This document shows, in pieces, positions 9,738 through 18,050 of a stretch of 64,000 bases of DNA. The notes below the pieces were generated by a model. It searched no databases, had not been told where the DNA came from, and saw nothing but the letters and a program-made list of their open reading frames with translations. The position numbers and the translations under genes are program-made. The DNA comes from CAVIQK01 sp964613035. Its GTDB lineage: Bacteria; Bacillota; Clostridia; Christensenellales; DTU072. The stretch is taken from NCBI GenBank assembly GCA_964613035.1, contig CAZTFQ010000004.1:1-64000 (forward strand), read 5' to 3'. The number at the start of each line of letters is the position of its first letter. Within the stretch, counting starts at the first letter, position 1.

Positions 9738-9767
9738 ATTATAATGCTATACCATAGGTATAGTCAA
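9738..9767 (-). promoter_or_regulatory. secDF promoter with operator-like palindrome
   Basis: Minus strand TTGACT (9767-9762), 18-base spacer, TATAAT (9743-9738). A perfect inverted repeat CTATACC-N3-GGTATAG (9747-9763) fills the spacer and overlaps the end of the -35 box, a typical repressor position. Confidence 0.65.
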
Positions 9768-9814
9768 GAAAAAATCCGTTTAGAATATGAAAAATTTATA
9801 AAATTCAACCCGTT

Positions 9815-11173
9815 TTATATGCGTTTGACGCCCTCTATCGCCAGAGCGCACTCGAGACGCTTACGTTGTAATATACAACCCATCTCGTATTGACCTTCGA
9901 GACTACCGCAAAACTCCAATGCATTGGCAGCACAACCGCCTCCGCAGTAATACTTGGAGGGGCATTCTATGCAATGAGATTTTTTCAAAAGATTGTTAGC
10001 GGCGAAACGGTCTCTTATATCCTGACGTTTGATTCCCTCAAACACCGTTCCCAGTACATACTCGCCGTTACCGGCGAATCTGTGACAAGGATATATCTCT
10101 CCGGTCGGAGCAACAGCCAGATAATCGAGCCCGGCTCCGCAACCGTGGAGTCTCTTGTTTATACACGGACCGTGATCCAAATCCAACATAAAGTGGAAGA
10201 AATTGAAGCCTTTTTCCGTACCCGAAAAATCTATAAGAGCGTCGGCGACTTTGTCGTATTCTTCGCACAATCTACCGACGTCGCTCATCTTGAGAGCCAT
10301 CGGCGAGTCCTCGGGTAAAACGACCGGTTCTACCGATATTTGATCAAATCCCTTTTCTGCCAATTCGATTACGTCTTTTGAAAAATCGATATTATACGCC
10401 GTATACGTTCCGCGTGCATAGTAACGCTTTCCGTTACGCATTTTAGCCATTTTCAGAGCATTGTTCAGAATAGAATCGTAAGCGGATACGCCGTTGGCGG
10501 TTTTTCGCACTCTATTGTGAACGTCTTTTCTGCCGTCTATCGACAATACGACGTTATCCATCTCTTCGTTAAGCCATTGTCTGGTATCTTCGTTGAGCAT
10601 CAAACAATTGGTGGTCATCGTGAAAGTGAATATTTTACCCGCTTCTTTCGCGCGAGCTTTGGCATATTCGACTATTCCCTTTACCACGTCGAGATTCAAA
10701 AGAGGCTCTCCGCCGAAAAAGTCGACTTCGAGATTTTTTATATTTTTGCTCTCTTTAATTAAGAAGTCTATCGATTTCTTACCGACCTCGAGAGACATAT
10801 AGTCTCTGGGCGTGTTGTAGGTTCCTTCTTTCGCGAAACAATATTCGCAACGCAGATTACAGTCGTGGCATATATGTAAGCACAAAGCTTTGACGTGATC
10901 GGCTTTTTTCTCGTACACGTCGGACGTGATCGTACAAGGAGTGTTAAGAACTCCTTCCTTTTCCAATTCCGATATCTCTTCTTCTACTTCGGAGACAACG
11001 TCTGCCGAAAGTTTAGAAAAATCCGATTGCTCTTTTTCGGTCATAGATTGACCGTAATGATTTTTTATACACAAAAAAGCGACATAGTCTACGTTGTGCA
11101 GACTGCCGCTTTCTACGTCCGTGACAAAGTAATACTCTTTGCCTTTAAGGTGCGCGGAAAAAGAATGAACCAT
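9815..11173 (-). CDS. SCIFF radical SAM maturase
   Basis: Radical SAM/SPASM peptide maturase of 452 residues that installs thioether links in the SCIFF peptide encoded directly upstream (CteB-type). An N-terminal peptide-recognition region is followed by the radical SAM cluster motif CHDCNLRCEYC near 100, then DFFGGEPLLN. The C-terminal SPASM region carries the auxiliary-cluster cysteines (CGAGLDYLAV, YPCHRF, CIECPSKYYCGGGC, GC). The gap to the SCIFF gene is ten bases, so enzyme and substrate are co-transcribed. Length and arrangement match the clostridial family. Confidence 0.94.
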   Translation of the reverse strand: MVHSFSAHLKGKEYYFVTDVESGSLHNVDYVAFLCIKNHYGQSMTEKEQSDFSKLSADVVSEVEEEISELEKEGVLNTPCTITSDVYEKKADHVKALCLHICHDCNLRCEYCFAKEGTYNTPRDYMSLEVGKKSIDFLIKESKNIKNLEVDFFGGEPLLNLDVVKGIVEYAKARAKEAGKIFTFTMTTNCLMLNEDTRQWLNEEMDNVVLSIDGRKDVHNRVRKTANGVSAYDSILNNALKMAKMRNGKRYYARGTYTAYNIDFSKDVIELAEKGFDQISVEPVVLPEDSPMALKMSDVGRLCEEYDKVADALIDFSGTEKGFNFFHFMLDLDHGPCINKRLHGCGAGLDYLAVAPTGEIYPCHRFAGNGEYVLGTVFEGIKRQDIRDRFAANNLLKKSHCIECPSKYYCGGGCAANALEFCGSLEGQYEMGCILQRKRLECALAIEGVKRI

Positions 11174-11183
11174 TATTATTCAA

Positions 11184-11357
11184 TTATTTTTCAATATCTT
11201 TTTTCACGAGGTTGATTCTTTCGTCTTGTTTGCAGGATTGATTGCCTACCGTGCAGCTGGTCTTACAAGCGGACTGGCAAGAAGACATGCATTCGCCGCA
11301 ACCGGTGGAATGGCACTTGTTCATGGTATCTTTGCTTAAAGTATTGATATGTTTCAT
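11184..11357 (-). CDS. SCIFF ribosomal peptide precursor (six-cysteine family), with a seventh Cys
   Basis: A 57-residue peptide that begins MKHINTLSK and contains the SCIFF core CGECMSSCQSACKTSC followed by TVGNQSC. The six family cysteines are at 20, 23, 27, 31, 35 and 42; an extra Cys lies at 15. The tail after the last Cys is fairly long and basic/acidic (KQDERINLVKKDIEK). A good ribosome site CGGAGGT precedes ATG 11357 and a consensus promoter lies upstream. The maturase gene follows after ten bases. SCIFF is nearly universal in Clostridia; its mature function is not established. Confidence 0.95.
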   Translation of the reverse strand: MKHINTLSKDTMNKCHSTGCGECMSSCQSACKTSCTVGNQSCKQDERINLVKKDIEK

Positions 11358-11386
11358 ATCGACCTCCGAAGATTCTTGATATCGGT

Positions 11387-11415
11387 ATTATATCCTATCT
11401 CAAACATAATTGCAA
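11387..11415 (-). promoter_or_regulatory. promoter of the SCIFF operon
   Basis: Minus strand TTGCAA (11415-11410), 17 bases, TATAAT (11392-11387), about 30 bases before the SCIFF start codon. Confidence 0.7.
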
Positions 11416-11496
11416 GATAAAAACGCTCTTTTACAACATTTTTTGCGTTATATTCAAAACCGTCGATACATAGAAATAAAACGTATAAGGAGTATA

Positions 11497-11895
11497 ATGA
11501 AAAAATCGTCAACAGCACATTCTTCCGACAAAAAACCGATCGCCGGCGACGTAATAAGAAGTACGCTCTTTTCGCTCATATTCGCGATTATTCTCGTACT
11601 GGTATTGGCTCTTATAGTTAAATTTACCGGATGGAACGATTCTATCGTCAGACCTATCAATCAAGCAATTAAAATAATATGCATACTCGGCGGCGCATTC
11701 CTCGGTATAAAAAATTCCGAAAAAGGCGCGCTTAAAGGTGGTATTCAAGGACTGCTGTTCGCACTGATATCGATGTTTTTGTTCGCTACGGTGCAGGGCG
11801 AGAACATATTTACGCTATCTACTTTGGTAGACGTCGTCGCAGGTACCGTAATAGGCATTATATCGGGAATAATAGTTGTCAACGTAAAACGATAA
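11497..11895 (+). CDS. TIGR04086-family membrane protein
   Basis: A 132-residue membrane protein of unknown function. After a short basic N-terminus it has four hydrophobic segments (about 25-45, 62-78, 86-103 and 108-128), consistent with the TIGR04086 / DUF3792 family that sits beside yajC and SCIFF genes in many Clostridia. AAGGAG (11487-11492) precedes ATG 11497; an upstream in-frame ATG lacks a site. Unlike its neighbours it is on the plus strand, convergent with yajC across a shared hairpin terminator. Confidence 0.82.
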   Translation: MKKSSTAHSSDKKPIAGDVIRSTLFSLIFAIILVLVLALIVKFTGWNDSIVRPINQAIKIICILGGAFLGIKNSEKGALKGGIQGLLFALISMFLFATVQGENIFTLSTLVDVVAGTVIGIISGIIVVNVKR

Positions 11896-11902
11896 AAAAA
11901 CA

Positions 11903-11930
11903 AGCGATGCCGATATCGACATCGCTTTTC
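11903..11930. terminator. bidirectional terminator between the TIGR04086 gene and yajC
   Basis: AGCGATG (11903-11909) pairs with CATCGCT (11920-11926). An A run lies before it and TTTT after it, so it can end transcription from both sides. Confidence 0.75.
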
Positions 11931-11956
11931 GTCAAAATTCCCGATAGAATCAACGA

Positions 11957-12526
11957 TTATTTATCGCTCTTCTTCGTGCTTTTCCTCGCCTTTTTGGGTT
12001 TCTCTTCGACAATCGGAGCTTCCTCCGCGACGGGAGTTTCTTCTGCGGCGGGCACTTCTTCTACAATTTCTTCGGATTGGACTTCTTCTAGAACGGGAGC
12101 CTCTTCTACGACTTCACTCTTTTCCTTAGCCTGCATCTCTTCGATTTGGGCTTCGGTGGGTTGAGGAATGGAATACTCGGCGTCGTTCTTTTTATCGTCT
12201 TCTTTCTTAGCGGGAGATACAGGGACGGCGTCGAGTCTCTGTCTGACGGCATTACGCACGATTACGACGACTTGAGGATCGTCTTTGGTTCCGATATCGA
12301 CGAGGATATTGTCTCCGTCGACTTTAACGATAGTACCTACAAAACCGCCGATTGTCATAATCTTGGCTCCGGGTCCCAAAGAGTCCATCATCTGTTGCTG
12401 TTGTTTCTTTTGCTTTCTTTGAGGAATAATGGTCATAACGATCATAATGACAAAGAAAATCGCAAGTATGATAATCATACCGTAAGTTTCAAAAAAACTC
12501 GTTCCAGTCGCTTCTGCTAATAACAT
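11957..12526 (-). CDS. yajC: preprotein translocase subunit YajC with long acidic tail
   Basis: Accessory subunit of the Sec translocon. The first 110 residues are standard YajC: one membrane span (about 13-32), the motif PQRKQKKQQQQMMDSL, then GAKIMTIGGFVGTIVKVD. The remaining 75 residues are an extended Glu/Pro/Val/Ala tail ending in a basic patch (KKARKSTKKSDK). Usual YajC is about 90-110 residues, so at 189 this is long. GAGGTG lies upstream of ATG 12526. It is downstream of tgt and ends at a convergent terminator. Confidence 0.93.
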   Translation of the reverse strand: MLLAEATGTSFFETYGMIIILAIFFVIMIVMTIIPQRKQKKQQQQMMDSLGPGAKIMTIGGFVGTIVKVDGDNILVDIGTKDDPQVVVIVRNAVRQRLDAVPVSPAKKEDDKKNDAEYSIPQPTEAQIEEMQAKEKSEVVEEAPVLEEVQSEEIVEEVPAAEETPVAEEAPIVEEKPKKARKSTKKSDK

Positions 12527-12596
12527 TTTTGCACCTCTTTTTTTATTTGTTTATTTTATAATAAGTTACTTTAAATTTTATTGCAAGAATATTTCT

Positions 12597-13718
12597 TTAT
12601 TTTTTCATGCTGTAATGCGCGAAAAACTCTTTTCGGTACTCCGAGAGAGCGTCGTTTCGTATAGCTTCTTTTATTTTCGCCGTCAAACGATGTAGGAATC
12701 TGATATTATGCACGGATAACAGACGTCCGCCCAAAATCTCGTCCGTATTGATGAGATGACGTATGTACGCTCTGGAATAGTGTCGACAGGCATAACAATC
12801 GCAATCTTCCTCTATCGGACGGAAATCTTCCTTGTATTCGGCGTTTCTTATAGTAAGATTGCCCGAGAACGTCATTGCCGTGCCGTTGCGCGCTATTCTC
12901 GTAGGCAATACGCAATCCATCATATCGACGCCGCGGAATATTCCTTCGATGAAACAGTCCGCGCTTCCTACTCCCATAAGATATCTGGGCATATTCTTGG
13001 GCAGATAGGGCTCTATCGCCTCTATCATCTCGTACATAACGGGCTTTTCTTCGCCTACCGATAATCCGCCTATCGCTATTCCGCACTCGGCATAAGGAGC
13101 GGTGCGCTTGGCGCTCTCTATCCTCAAGTCTCTGTACATATTGCCCTGTACTATAGGAAATAACATCTGATCGTCTCTCGTTTTTGCCTTTTTACATCTA
13201 TCGAGCCAATTGAGAGTCCTCTCCATAGCTATGCGTGAATTTTCGTACGACGTGCCCGCGGCGGTACATTCGTCGAAAGCCATTATGATATCGGCGCCGA
13301 GAGCCTCTTCTATTCTGATGGCATCTTCGGGAGTCATGAAGTGCTTGGATCCGTCCAAAAAGCTATTGAACTCAACGCCCTCTTCTCTGATTTTTCTTAG
13401 CGTTGAGAGCGAGAACACTTGGAATCCGCCGCTATCGGTAAGAATGGGTTTATCCCAATTCATGAATTTATGCAATCCGCCGGCTTTTTTTACGATATCT
13501 TCGCCCGGTCTTAAATGGAGATGATACGTATTGGACAGCAATATCTGACTGCCGGTCTCGGCAACTTCTTCCGGAGATAAAGATTTTACGGTCGCAAGAG
13601 TCCCTACCGGCATAAACACCGGGGTCTCTATGACTCCGTGAGGCGTGGTAAATTCTCCTATACGAGCTTTGCAATCGGAGGACTCTTTTATGATTTTGTA
13701 AGAAAAGTTGGGGTTCAT
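12597..13718 (-). CDS. tgt: queuine/preQ1 tRNA-guanine transglycosylase
   Basis: Exchanges guanine 34 of GUN-anticodon tRNAs for preQ1. The 373 residues match bacterial Tgt: PVFMPVGTLATVKSL near 35, LTDSGGFQVFSL with the base-recognition Asp near 92, the nucleophile region GVDMMDCVLPTRIARNG near 265, and the zinc site CDCYACRHYSRAY with a later His. The start codon overlaps the queA stop by one base (TGATG). Queuosine genes next to ruvABC and yajC are a common bacterial arrangement. Confidence 0.96.
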   Translation of the reverse strand: MNPNFSYKIIKESSDCKARIGEFTTPHGVIETPVFMPVGTLATVKSLSPEEVAETGSQILLSNTYHLHLRPGEDIVKKAGGLHKFMNWDKPILTDSGGFQVFSLSTLRKIREEGVEFNSFLDGSKHFMTPEDAIRIEEALGADIIMAFDECTAAGTSYENSRIAMERTLNWLDRCKKAKTRDDQMLFPIVQGNMYRDLRIESAKRTAPYAECGIAIGGLSVGEEKPVMYEMIEAIEPYLPKNMPRYLMGVGSADCFIEGIFRGVDMMDCVLPTRIARNGTAMTFSGNLTIRNAEYKEDFRPIEEDCDCYACRHYSRAYIRHLINTDEILGGRLLSVHNIRFLHRLTAKIKEAIRNDALSEYRKEFFAHYSMKK

Positions 13719-14752
13719 CAGTTCTCCTTAAATAAAAACATCGCGTCGCCGAAACTAAAAAATCTATATCTTTCTTTGACGGCTATATCGTATAATTCTA
13801 ATATTTTCTCTCTGTTGACGAGAGCCGATATCAACATTAGAAGCGTACTCTCCGGCAGATGAAAATTGGTGATAAGATTTTTAACTACCTTATATTTGTA
13901 TCCCGGATAAATGAATATCTCGGTTTCTCCTACTTGCGGCACTACGTAACCGTTGTCGTCGGCGGCACTCTCCAGAGTCCTGACGCTGGTAGTACCTACG
14001 GCTATGACCCTACGCCCCTCTCTTATTGCGGCGTTGATTATATCCGCACTCTCTTTCGTCACTTCGAAGTGTTCCGAATGCATCTTATGCTCGGTAACGT
14101 CGTCTACTTTGACCGGACGAAAAGTCCCCAGTCCCACGTGTAAGAGTACTTCCGTAATTATTACGCCTTTTTCTTTAAGTTTCCTTAATAAGTCCTCGGT
14201 AAAATGAAGTCCCGCCGTCGGTGCCGCGGCAGAACCGTCGAACTTGGCGTATACGGTATTATATCTGGTTTTATCGTCGAGTTTTTCGGTAATATACGGA
14301 GGAAGCGGTACGTTCCCGACTCTGTCAAGAATATCTTCGAACACTCCGTCGAACTCGAAGTCGATGATTCTGACACCGTTATCGATTACGCTTTCGACTT
14401 TGAAACTCAATTCGTCCGACACCTTGAGAACGGTACCGATTTTGGCTTTTTTTGCAGGACGCATAATCGCTTCCCAATGCGTATAATCGATTCTTTTGAG
14501 TAGGAGCGTCTCGTATACTCTGTCCTTTTCGTCGGTCGCGAAGAGTCTTGCCTGAATAACTTTAGTATTATTGACGACCAGCACGTCTCCAGAGCGTAGC
14601 ATGTCATAGATATCTCTAAAATGTTTATGCTCGATTTTGTCGCGCGTTACGTCATATGTGAACAGTCTCGAAGAATCTCTCGGCGTGGCGGGAGTCTGCG
14701 CAATCAGTTCCTGTGGCAAATCATAATAAAAATCAGTCGTTTTGAGAGTCAT
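13718..14752 (-). CDS. queA: S-adenosylmethionine:tRNA ribosyltransferase-isomerase
   Basis: Adds the cyclopentane-diol precursor from SAM to preQ1 in tRNA, after Tgt. 344 residues with family motifs: FYYDLPQELIAQTPATPRDSSRL at the N-terminus (cited here in part), VLVVNNTKVIQARL, PTAGLHFTEDLL, LHVGLGTFRPV and TNFHLPESTLLMLISAL. It overlaps the 3' end of ruvB by 20 bases and touches tgt, so it is tightly coupled. Confidence 0.96.
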   Translation of the reverse strand: MTLKTTDFYYDLPQELIAQTPATPRDSSRLFTYDVTRDKIEHKHFRDIYDMLRSGDVLVVNNTKVIQARLFATDEKDRVYETLLLKRIDYTHWEAIMRPAKKAKIGTVLKVSDELSFKVESVIDNGVRIIDFEFDGVFEDILDRVGNVPLPPYITEKLDDKTRYNTVYAKFDGSAAAPTAGLHFTEDLLRKLKEKGVIITEVLLHVGLGTFRPVKVDDVTEHKMHSEHFEVTKESADIINAAIREGRRVIAVGTTSVRTLESAADDNGYVVPQVGETEIFIYPGYKYKVVKNLITNFHLPESTLLMLISALVNREKILELYDIAVKERYRFFSFGDAMFLFKEN

Positions 14753-15791
14753 CTTGCAAAAATTTGAATAAAGTGTTTCCGTCGTGAGAGGGCATTTTCA
14801 ACCCTAAGTGTTTATATGCCGCCTCCAGACATATTCTGCCTCTGGGAGTACGCGCAATAAACCCGAGCTGAATAAGATACGGTTCGTATACGTCTTCTAT
14901 AGTGTTGTGATCTTCTCCGCTGGCAGCCGCTAAGGTGTCCAAGCCTACCGGACCTCCTCCGAACTTCGTAATAATCGTTTTAAGAATATTGATATCCGTT
15001 CCGTCGAGTCCCAGTTCGTCTATCTCGAGAGCCGTAAGAGCTTTTTTTGCAGATGCGAGGTTGATATGATCGTATCCTTCGTACGTAGCGAAATCTCTCA
15101 CTCTCTTTAACAGTCTGTTGGCAATACGCGGCGTTCCTCGACTTCTTCTGGCTATCTCGATAGCGGCATCCGTATCTATCGTTATATTGAGAATGTTGGC
15201 GGAACGCTTGACGATAACGGCAAGTTCTTCGGGAGAATACAATTCCAGTCTGAATATAATGCCGAATCTGTCTCTTAAAGGTGCCGACAACATACCCGTC
15301 TTAGTAGTAGCTCCGACCAGAGTGAATTTTTTCAAATTCAGCTTAATTGTGCGCGCCATAGGACCTTTTCCCACTATCATATCCATGGTATAGTCCTCTA
15401 GCGCGGGATAAAGCAGCTCCTCTGCGGAATGATTGAGGCGATGTATCTCGTCTATGAACAAAACTTGATTATCGTTCATATTGGTAAGAAGCGCGGCAAT
15501 ATCGGCGGCTTTTTCTATAGCAGGTCCGCTGGTAACCACTATGCCTTCTCCCATTTCGTTGGCGATGATATGCGCGAGAGTCGTTTTTCCTAGCCCGGGA
15601 GGTCCGTATAACAAAACGTGGTCGAGAGCTTCCCCCCTCGCCTTGGCTCCTGACAAAAAAACATTAAGATTGCTCTTAACTTTCTCCTGTCCTATATACT
15701 CGGTAATCGCCTTCGGACGCAAAACGTTTTCGTTGTCGTCGGTCTCGAGCACCGTAGAAGTCAATATTCTTTCGTCTTCTTCGTTATACAT
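14733..15791 (-). CDS. ruvB: Holliday junction DNA helicase RuvB
   Basis: Hexameric AAA+ motor that drives branch migration with RuvA. 352 residues: Walker A GPPGLGKTTLA near 65, Walker B VLFIDEIHRLN, sensor ATTKTGML with arginine finger LRDRFGI, and a C-terminal winged helix (TPRGRICLEAAYKHLG). It follows ruvA by one base and overlaps queA by 20 bases. Confidence 0.97.
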   Translation of the reverse strand: MYNEEDERILTSTVLETDDNENVLRPKAITEYIGQEKVKSNLNVFLSGAKARGEALDHVLLYGPPGLGKTTLAHIIANEMGEGIVVTSGPAIEKAADIAALLTNMNDNQVLFIDEIHRLNHSAEELLYPALEDYTMDMIVGKGPMARTIKLNLKKFTLVGATTKTGMLSAPLRDRFGIIFRLELYSPEELAVIVKRSANILNITIDTDAAIEIARRSRGTPRIANRLLKRVRDFATYEGYDHINLASAKKALTALEIDELGLDGTDINILKTIITKFGGGPVGLDTLAAASGEDHNTIEDVYEPYLIQLGFIARTPRGRICLEAAYKHLGLKMPSHDGNTLFKFLQDDSQND

Positions 15792-15792
15792 A

Positions 15793-16380
15793 TTATCCTA
15801 TATATCTCAATGCGGTTTTTATAATATCCTCAACGTCGGTGGCGGTTTTCACAGCCTCTTTTACCGCTCTCAAAGCTTCTCCTTGGGATAATCCGAGGTA
15901 TCTTAACGCATCTACGGCGTCGTTCATAACGTCGGTGACAACGTCTTCTTTTTCTTTAAGAACGACGTCCTCGTCGTCTATGGGCTCTACGTTCTCTTTC
16001 AACTCGAGAATAATTCTCTCGGCTGTTTTCTTGCCGATGCCTTTTACCTTGGCAAGAGTTTTGGCATCGCCGGTAATTATGGATATCGCCAACTGCGACA
16101 GAGATATACCCGACAATATCGCAACGGCGACCTTAGGCCCGATACCCGAGATGGAAATCAGCTTAAGGAACATTTTCTTTTCTTCCGCGGTGAAGAACCC
16201 GTATAAAAACACGCCGTCTTCTCTTACCGCCATATACGTATACAACTTAACGGTCTGACCTACTTCCAGTCTATCCGCGGTTGGCGTAGGTACGCATATC
16301 TCGTATCCTATACCCGCAACGTCTATCTCGACGTATTCACCGTTGATTTCGTTCACTGTTCCTTTTACGGAAGATATCAT
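15793..16380 (-). CDS. ruvA: Holliday junction DNA helicase subunit RuvA
   Basis: Junction-binding partner of RuvB, 195 residues. It has the N-terminal OB fold (MISSVKGTVNEI), two helix-hairpin-helix motifs (LISISGIGPKVAVAILS and KVKGIGKKTAERIILEL), and a C-terminal UBA-like domain that contacts RuvB (DAVDALRYLGLSQGEALRAV). Eight bases separate it from ruvC. Confidence 0.97.
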   Translation of the reverse strand: MISSVKGTVNEINGEYVEIDVAGIGYEICVPTPTADRLEVGQTVKLYTYMAVREDGVFLYGFFTAEEKKMFLKLISISGIGPKVAVAILSGISLSQLAISIITGDAKTLAKVKGIGKKTAERIILELKENVEPIDDEDVVLKEKEDVVTDVMNDAVDALRYLGLSQGEALRAVKEAVKTATDVEDIIKTALRYIG

Positions 16381-16388
16381 AAATTCTC

Positions 16389-16880
16389 CTAAATCTTATA
16401 TAGCGCCGCAAGTCCAGATGCTTGCATATGAGTTATCGCCACTGCCAGAGCGTCCGCGGCGTCGTCCGGTCGAGGAATGGTCTTGAGTCCCAATTGAAGT
16501 TTGACCATCTCCTGAATTTGACGCTTATCCGCTTTTCCGTATCCCGTCAGAGCCTGTTTTATCTGCATCGGAGTGTATTCGTACAAATTATCCGTATATT
16601 CGATAACCGTATGCAAAATAACTCCTCTGGCTTCCGCAACGGTGATAGCGGTCTTTCTGTTAGTCTGAAAAAACAATTCCTCTATCGATATCGCATCGGG
16701 ATGATATTTTTCGATAAGCACTCTTATGCCGTCCGCAACCATTTTCAGTCGCTTGGGTAAAGATATGTCTGCGGGGGTTTTTATAACGCCGTAGTCTATA
16801 GCGGAGAACTTTTGTCTCTCTCCGTCGATCACGCCGTATCCTACTATCCCGTAGCCCGGATCAATCCCGAGAATTCTCAT
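16389..16880 (-). CDS. ruvC: Holliday junction resolvase RuvC
   Basis: Resolves junctions by paired nicks. 163 residues from ATG 16880 (MRILGIDPG), with acidic catalytic residues in GIDPG, in SIEELFF, and in RPDDAADALAVA. An in-frame TTG six bases further upstream would add two residues and is closer to GGGAG (16895-16891); I prefer ATG because the family normally starts with M-R-I-L-G-I-D-P-G. First gene of the ruvCAB-queA-tgt-yajC set. Confidence 0.95.
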   Translation of the reverse strand: MRILGIDPGYGIVGYGVIDGERQKFSAIDYGVIKTPADISLPKRLKMVADGIRVLIEKYHPDAISIEELFFQTNRKTAITVAEARGVILHTVIEYTDNLYEYTPMQIKQALTGYGKADKRQIQEMVKLQLGLKTIPRPDDAADALAVAITHMQASGLAALYKI

Positions 16881-16957
16881 CGGCAAAACACTCCCTGATT
16901 ATTCTATGGAATTATATCACGAACGAGCGTATAAAGCAATCCAAAACGAAAAATTGT

Positions 16958-17830
16958 CTAAAAATATATTGCTTTATCGGAATCGGCGTCGAAGAGTATA
17001 TCTCTTGTCGACGAATATAAAACTTTTTCTCCTATAAAAACGGACGACTTAAGTCGCGCCTTATCCAATTTGATTTCGTTATCTTCGGTGATTAAATATA
17101 AATCGTCGTTATTTACCTTTAATCTTCCCTTGAGTATTTCGTCGCCCGCCAATTGCGAACAATATACGTCGCTAAACCACTCTTTATCGTTTATCGATCC
17201 GAAAGTCGACATATAACCGTATCTCAACACGAGAATTTTATCGGTAATTTTCATCGCGTCGTCCAAACGTTCCGTAGAAAATAATACGGTTTTTTTATAA
17301 GATTTTAGCGACCTTTTCAAAATGCTAATTATCTCTTCTCGTGCGGAATCTTCTAGATCGGAATAATAATCGTCCAAAAGAAGAAATTCTGTATCTCTCA
17401 AGAATGCTCTCGCGTATGCGACTTTCACTTTATCAGACTCGGACAAGCTGTCGATTCTTTCAGACAACAGTCCGTCTATCGAAAACTTTTTCGCCAGTTC
17501 CTCAACTCTTTCTTCAATTATATTTCGCGCCGTTTTTCTTATTATAAGAGGATAAGCCAAATTATAATATACTGATTTAGACTTAAACAAACAATCTCTG
17601 TCCGGCACGTATGCAATCGCGTCGCGTGTAGGCAAATCGGATATCAATGAGATATTGCCGCTATACCCCTCGATAACTCCAGCCAAAAGCCCCGTTAAAG
17701 TGCTTTTTCCGCTCTCTTTTTCTCCCACCACGGCAACAATCTCGTTTTCTACGGAAAAACATACGTTGTTAATCGCAGAAACACCGTAACGATATTTATA
17801 GCTAAGATTGTCGACGATCAATTTGCTCAT
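16958..17830 (-). CDS. degenerate ABC ATPase, MalK/MsmX-like
   Basis: A 290-residue ABC ATP-binding protein that aligns end to end with the sugar-importer (MalK/MsmX) ATPases, including a short C-terminal TOBE-like region. Walker A is kept (GEKESGKST, 36-44). The other catalytic motifs are altered: the Q-loop Gln is Asp77, the LSGGQ signature is LSESD (129-133), the Walker B catalytic Glu is Asp154 (FLLLDD), and the switch His is Glu187 (FSTERLDDAM). It may bind but hardly hydrolyse ATP. No permease is next to it. It is divergent from the thiamine transporter, sharing its intergenic region, which is the only hint of role. Confidence 0.8.
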   Translation of the reverse strand: MSKLIVDNLSYKYRYGVSAINNVCFSVENEIVAVVGEKESGKSTLTGLLAGVIEGYSGNISLISDLPTRDAIAYVPDRDCLFKSKSVYYNLAYPLIIRKTARNIIEERVEELAKKFSIDGLLSERIDSLSESDKVKVAYARAFLRDTEFLLLDDYYSDLEDSAREEIISILKRSLKSYKKTVLFSTERLDDAMKITDKILVLRYGYMSTFGSINDKEWFSDVYCSQLAGDEILKGRLKVNNDDLYLITEDNEIKLDKARLKSSVFIGEKVLYSSTRDILFDADSDKAIYF

Positions 17831-17871
17831 ATTCCGATTATAAATTCAAAAAAACAATTTCGTCAATTCTC

Positions 17872-17900
17872 TTGACAAGTTTTTCTACTCGGGATATGCT
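17872..17900 (+). promoter_or_regulatory. promoter of the TPP riboswitch-thiT unit
   Basis: TTGACA (17872-17877), 17-base spacer, TATGCT (17895-17900), about ten bases upstream of the riboswitch. Confidence 0.7.
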
Positions 17901-17910
17901 AAAGAAAAAA

Positions 17911-17995
17911 ACAGCTAGGGGTGGCACGGAAAATCGTGCCTGAGATTACACCCTCAGAACTTGATTGAGTTAGAACTCACGAAAGGAAGCGTACA
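17911..17995 (+). ncRNA. TPP riboswitch (THI element)
   Basis: The conserved THI-box pieces are in order: GGGGTG (918-923 of 17 kb), a GCACG/CGTGC hairpin, CTGAGATTACACCC, GAACTTGAT, and a closing CACGAAAGGAAGC. It binds thiamine pyrophosphate. A terminator hairpin follows at 18015-18050 before the thiT start codon, so control is most likely by transcription attenuation. Confidence 0.93.
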
Positions 17996-18014
17996 ATCTA
18001 TACGTCTCAATCGG

Positions 18015-18050
18015 TTCTCGAAGTAATCTTTTGCTTTGAGAATTTTTATT
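18015..18050 (+). terminator. attenuator of the TPP riboswitch
   Basis: TTCTCGAAG (18015-18023) pairs with CTTTGAGAA (18034-18042), one G-T pair, followed by TTTTTATTT. It lies between the riboswitch aptamer and the thiT start codon, so it is the likely OFF structure when TPP is bound. Confidence 0.75.

Noticed and set aside
16958..17830. EcfA ATPase partner for ThiT
   Set aside because: The sequence aligns with MalK/MsmX ATPases including the C-terminal TOBE-like part, not EcfA, and its catalytic motifs are degraded.
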